A stretch of 9,048 nucleotides of DNA from Cytophagaceae bacterium (GTDB lineage: Bacteria; Bacteroidota; Bacteroidia; Cytophagales; Flexibacteraceae), in NCBI GenBank assembly GCA_947464365.1, contig CANHWS010000131.1, forward strand, positions 1 through 9,048. The letters are read 5' to 3'. The notes beneath the pieces are model-generated. The model was not told the origin of the DNA and did not search any database. It saw only the letters and a program-made list of their open reading frames with translations. Each line of letters begins with the position of its first letter. Positions within the stretch are counted from its first letter, which is position 1. Shown here one piece after another: positions 8,101 to 9,048 of this stretch. The position numbers and the translations under genes were made by a program.

Positions 8101-9048
8101 CCAGCGGGAGCAGGGTTGTTGTTACCAATGCTAATCACGGCGTTGGTGCCATTAAAGCTGATGGCTCGGCTCGGTTGGTTATACTGGTCAGCAACATAGC
8201 TTAGGCCACCGGCATTGCGGATGGCAGTTGGGCGGGCATTGCCACTTGCATCAAGAACGTTGCCTGTAAAGGGTAGGTAGGCCCATAGTCCAACATCCGA
8301 AACAAGACCGCTACCGGTGGCAGTTAGGATGGTTTGGTATGCAATAGCCTTGACCTTGACACGGGGGCTGATACAACCTTGTGGGGTGACTTGGCCAACA
8401 TAAAAGACGGCACTATCACCCTGGAGGATGGTTATGCTACGGCTAGAGTCCGAGAATGTAGATAGTCCACCGACTGGAGTAGTGTACCAACGGTAAAGCC
8501 CCTGAGCACCACCGCGGACAGTAAGATCAAAAGTAGCGTTGCCACAGCTTTGCTGAAATGCCTGAACAGGCACGGGTGTCAATGGGTTAGCGTTGACTGT
8601 GATACGTAGGGTGGTATCTAGTACGGTTGTACAGCCGGTAACCGTGTCAGTAGAGCTGATCTTGAAATTGCCACTTGCCACAAATGTAGCAGGGATGGTG
8701 ATCGAGTCTGTGCGGCCTATAATGGGGCCTGCTACGACGGCATTGTTAGCCATGTCGATCAGGGAGTACTTAACGGTCGTTTGGCCATTGATGACCCTGA
8801 TGATGGGGGTAACTTGGTTACAGGCAACCGTATTGACAAACCGAACCCGAAGGGCTGGGCTTTGGTAGATGGCTGTTAGCTCGGATACAGATAGGGCCCG
8901 ATTTAGAATGCGCATATCATCTAGTGTACAGCCTAGACGGAAGCTAGTAGGGTTGCCAGGGGCGCCGGCCAGGTTATCCCAAACCAAACGGAGGTATCCT
9001 CTGAAATCGTTGCCGACTTTCATGCTATCAGTGGCACGTATTTGGCCA
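5181..9048 (-). CDS. giant modular secreted protein with LamG and Ig-like repeats and T9SS sorting domain (partial, N-terminus outside window)
   Basis: About 1288 C-terminal residues are present. Residue 1 here is the Met at 9023, which is not the start: the frame stays open upstream through GQIRATDS, and the first visible segment is the tail of a LamG domain (LDDMRILNRAL, 34-44). Order: LamG end (1-56); Ig-like pair A1/B1 (57-229); LamG (245-457, with WHHAVG, LYVDG and LDEPRIY); A2/B2 (458-632); LamG (640-858, WHHIVA, LYVDG, LDNVRIY); A3/B3 (859-1037); two further Ig-like modules (1041-1118, 1119-1190); type A T9SS sorting domain (1198-1280) with VYPNPNAGQF, DALGRTV, LSNGVYYVKI and the basic end HRIVIQK. 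Each A and B module has two Cys in register, probably a disulfide. LamG folds often bind glycans or host and matrix proteins, and the sorting domain directs export across the outer membrane and usually surface attachment or release. An adhesin or surface-coat role is likely; no catalytic domain is visible in this part. Confidence 0.92.
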   Translation of the reverse strand, partial: GQIRATDSMKVGNDFRGYLRLVWDNLAGAPGNPTSFRLGCTLDDMRILNRALSVSELTAIYQSPALRVRFVNTVACNQVTPIIRVINGQTTVKYSLIDMANNAVVAGPIIGRTDSITIPATFVASGNFKISSTDTVTGCTTVLDTTLRITVNANPLTPVPVQAFQQSCGNATFDLTVRGGAQGLYRWYTTPVGGLSTFSDSSRSITILQGDSAVFYVGQVTPQGCISPRVKVKAIAYQTILTATGSGLVSDVGLWAYLPFTGNVLDASGNARPTAIRNAGGLSYVADQYNQPSRAISFNGTNAVISIGNNNPAPAGDFSVAIWFRTTSTNGAKMIGFQTNQDGNGGSYDRQIYMASNGQINFGVFQGNVRATNSTRSYNDGQWHHAVGTVNTVTGLSLYVDGSLVASLPSATGGQSMNGWWLVGGGSSTGWPGGTGVTYFNGTLDEPRIYTRTLSANEVLQLRTQKGTALTQANNQTCGVPTAGSVTLRGITAGLSYQLQIMPSNTLVGSAVLATGDSVILTTNLIDSTTKYRVLALNPATGCNGLLDSTLTFFGGAKPAAPFTLNQSNCGTGNLTLSATGTTRGNFRWFNTATGGNPLSTDSLFTTPVIAAGDSAIYYVATVNAAGCESDRIRVMANTFALPINVANSLRNSLLHRWDFVNGSLNDQAGTNNGTAAGTVLDTTNVNGTPRSAKYFAGNAGDYVSFPNSYAGQLRPAYSIAFWMRTNTTNGGHIIGHSTTPPPGTVQERVVYLDNNNRLSFFHRNTNGANPANSYVRSAKALNDDKWHHIVATASATGIRLYVDGALVGTDLTGTTSQNNSRQWTIGFNGLNNVPNRPTTDAYQGFLDNVRIYRKALTETEILALNQDPLLTISTAGTSFCGTGSAKIRINNAQSNISYQLLQAGTAIGSPATAVGDSVIFNTPMLTTSTAFQISATNPLTNCAVTLDSTVSVTINPIPTEPIVNDTVRCGTGAALMRAKGATSGNFRWYTAPNAGLSIANTPTLSVTITLGAGVAVDSVIRYVSRVGAGGCEGPRMMIRARAFANGSVAPTVTTASTGFCLGDSTLLTANGTAPRYVWRNGTTIVSTNAGTLWVKTNGTYTAVALNGNLCASSTSAGVAITATAKPATPVISVINGTTPRVQVPALAGATFVWYFNGAVLTGQTTNSVSNPAPGAYRVLMTLRGCPADTTAPFLVTSMASYISGGTISVYPNPNAGQFKVTAADLTTDQATMQITDALGRTVLERQMFISNGTGTETIEAETLSNGVYYVKISAAGQSLLHRIVIQK
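5184..5432 (-). other. T9SS type A C-terminal sorting domain
   Basis: These 83 codons form the Por-secretion-tail domain of the large protein. Its conserved blocks are VYPNPN-G-F near the beginning, QITDALGRTV in the middle and LSNGVYYVKI before a basic end (HRIVIQK). In the T9SS this domain is recognised at the outer membrane and normally removed by a PorU-type sortase. It is the best single marker that the organism is Bacteroidota and that the protein reaches the surface or medium. Confidence 0.93.
5913..9048 (-). repeat. ~402-residue super-repeat (Ig-like A, Ig-like B, LamG) in the secreted protein
   Basis: Equivalent landmarks recur at near-constant spacing. The LamG-end LD motif is at residues 34, 436 and 839. 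The first Cys of module A is at 68, 470 and 873, and its second at 131, 534 and 935. The first Cys of module B is at 160, 562 and 962, and its second at 217, 620 and 1024. Steps are 400-404 residues (about 1.2 kb). Protein similarity is confined to framework positions, so this is an old duplication unlike the nearly identical nuoI repeat. The last copy has modules A and B but no LamG; two unrelated Ig-like modules and the sorting domain follow. More copies may lie beyond the right edge. Confidence 0.85.

Noticed and set aside
9021..9023. ATG at 9023 as the start of the secreted protein
   Set aside because: It would start within a LamG domain without a signal peptide; the frame stays open to the window edge, so the gene is 5'-truncated by the window.

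Overview
The window reads as a chromosomal segment of a member of the Bacteroidota. The signs are a type IX secretion (T9SS) C-terminal sorting domain, a GldB-type gliding lipoprotein, a Bacteroidota-style YfhO membrane protein, and candidate promoters of the TAnnTTTG class instead of sigma70 boxes. I cannot place it below phylum; an environmental, modular-adhesin-rich lineage is only a guess. All genes lie on the minus strand, so they are described here from high to low coordinates.

Layout: (1) 9048-5181, the C-terminal ~1288 residues of a giant secreted multidomain protein whose start lies outside the window. It is built of LamG and paired Ig-like modules in a ~402-residue super-repeat and ends in a T9SS sorting domain. 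(2) 5132-5099, a strong intrinsic terminator. (3) 5003-3978, gldB, a lipoprotein. (4) 3911-1410, a YfhO-family polytopic membrane protein, 66 bp downstream of gldB and probably co-transcribed with it. (5) 1277-1192, tRNA-Leu(UAA), followed after 7 nt by an 11-bp-stem terminator. (6) 1076-1 and beyond, nuoI, the 2x[4Fe-4S] subunit of respiratory complex I. It carries a long Pro/Ala/Thr/Lys-rich C-terminal tail made of an almost perfect 38-residue (114-bp) tandem repeat and runs off the left edge.

Functional links: the giant protein is a predicted client of the T9SS/gliding apparatus that GldB belongs to. YfhO is a predicted GT-C-fold, glycosyltransferase-like membrane protein. The giant protein carries 16 copies of the Bacteroidota O-glycosylation sequon D-(S/T)-(A/I/L/V/M/T), nine of them at positions that recur in each super-repeat. 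That makes a cell-surface theme (secretion, glycosylation, attachment or motility) plausible for 1410-9048; the tRNA and nuoI are housekeeping.

No mobile element, CRISPR array, defence system or integration scar was seen. The most unusual items are the repeat-bearing tail on NuoI, the isolation of nuoI behind a tRNA terminator with a promoter that nearly touches its start codon, and the regular super-repeat with phased glycosylation sequons in the secreted protein.
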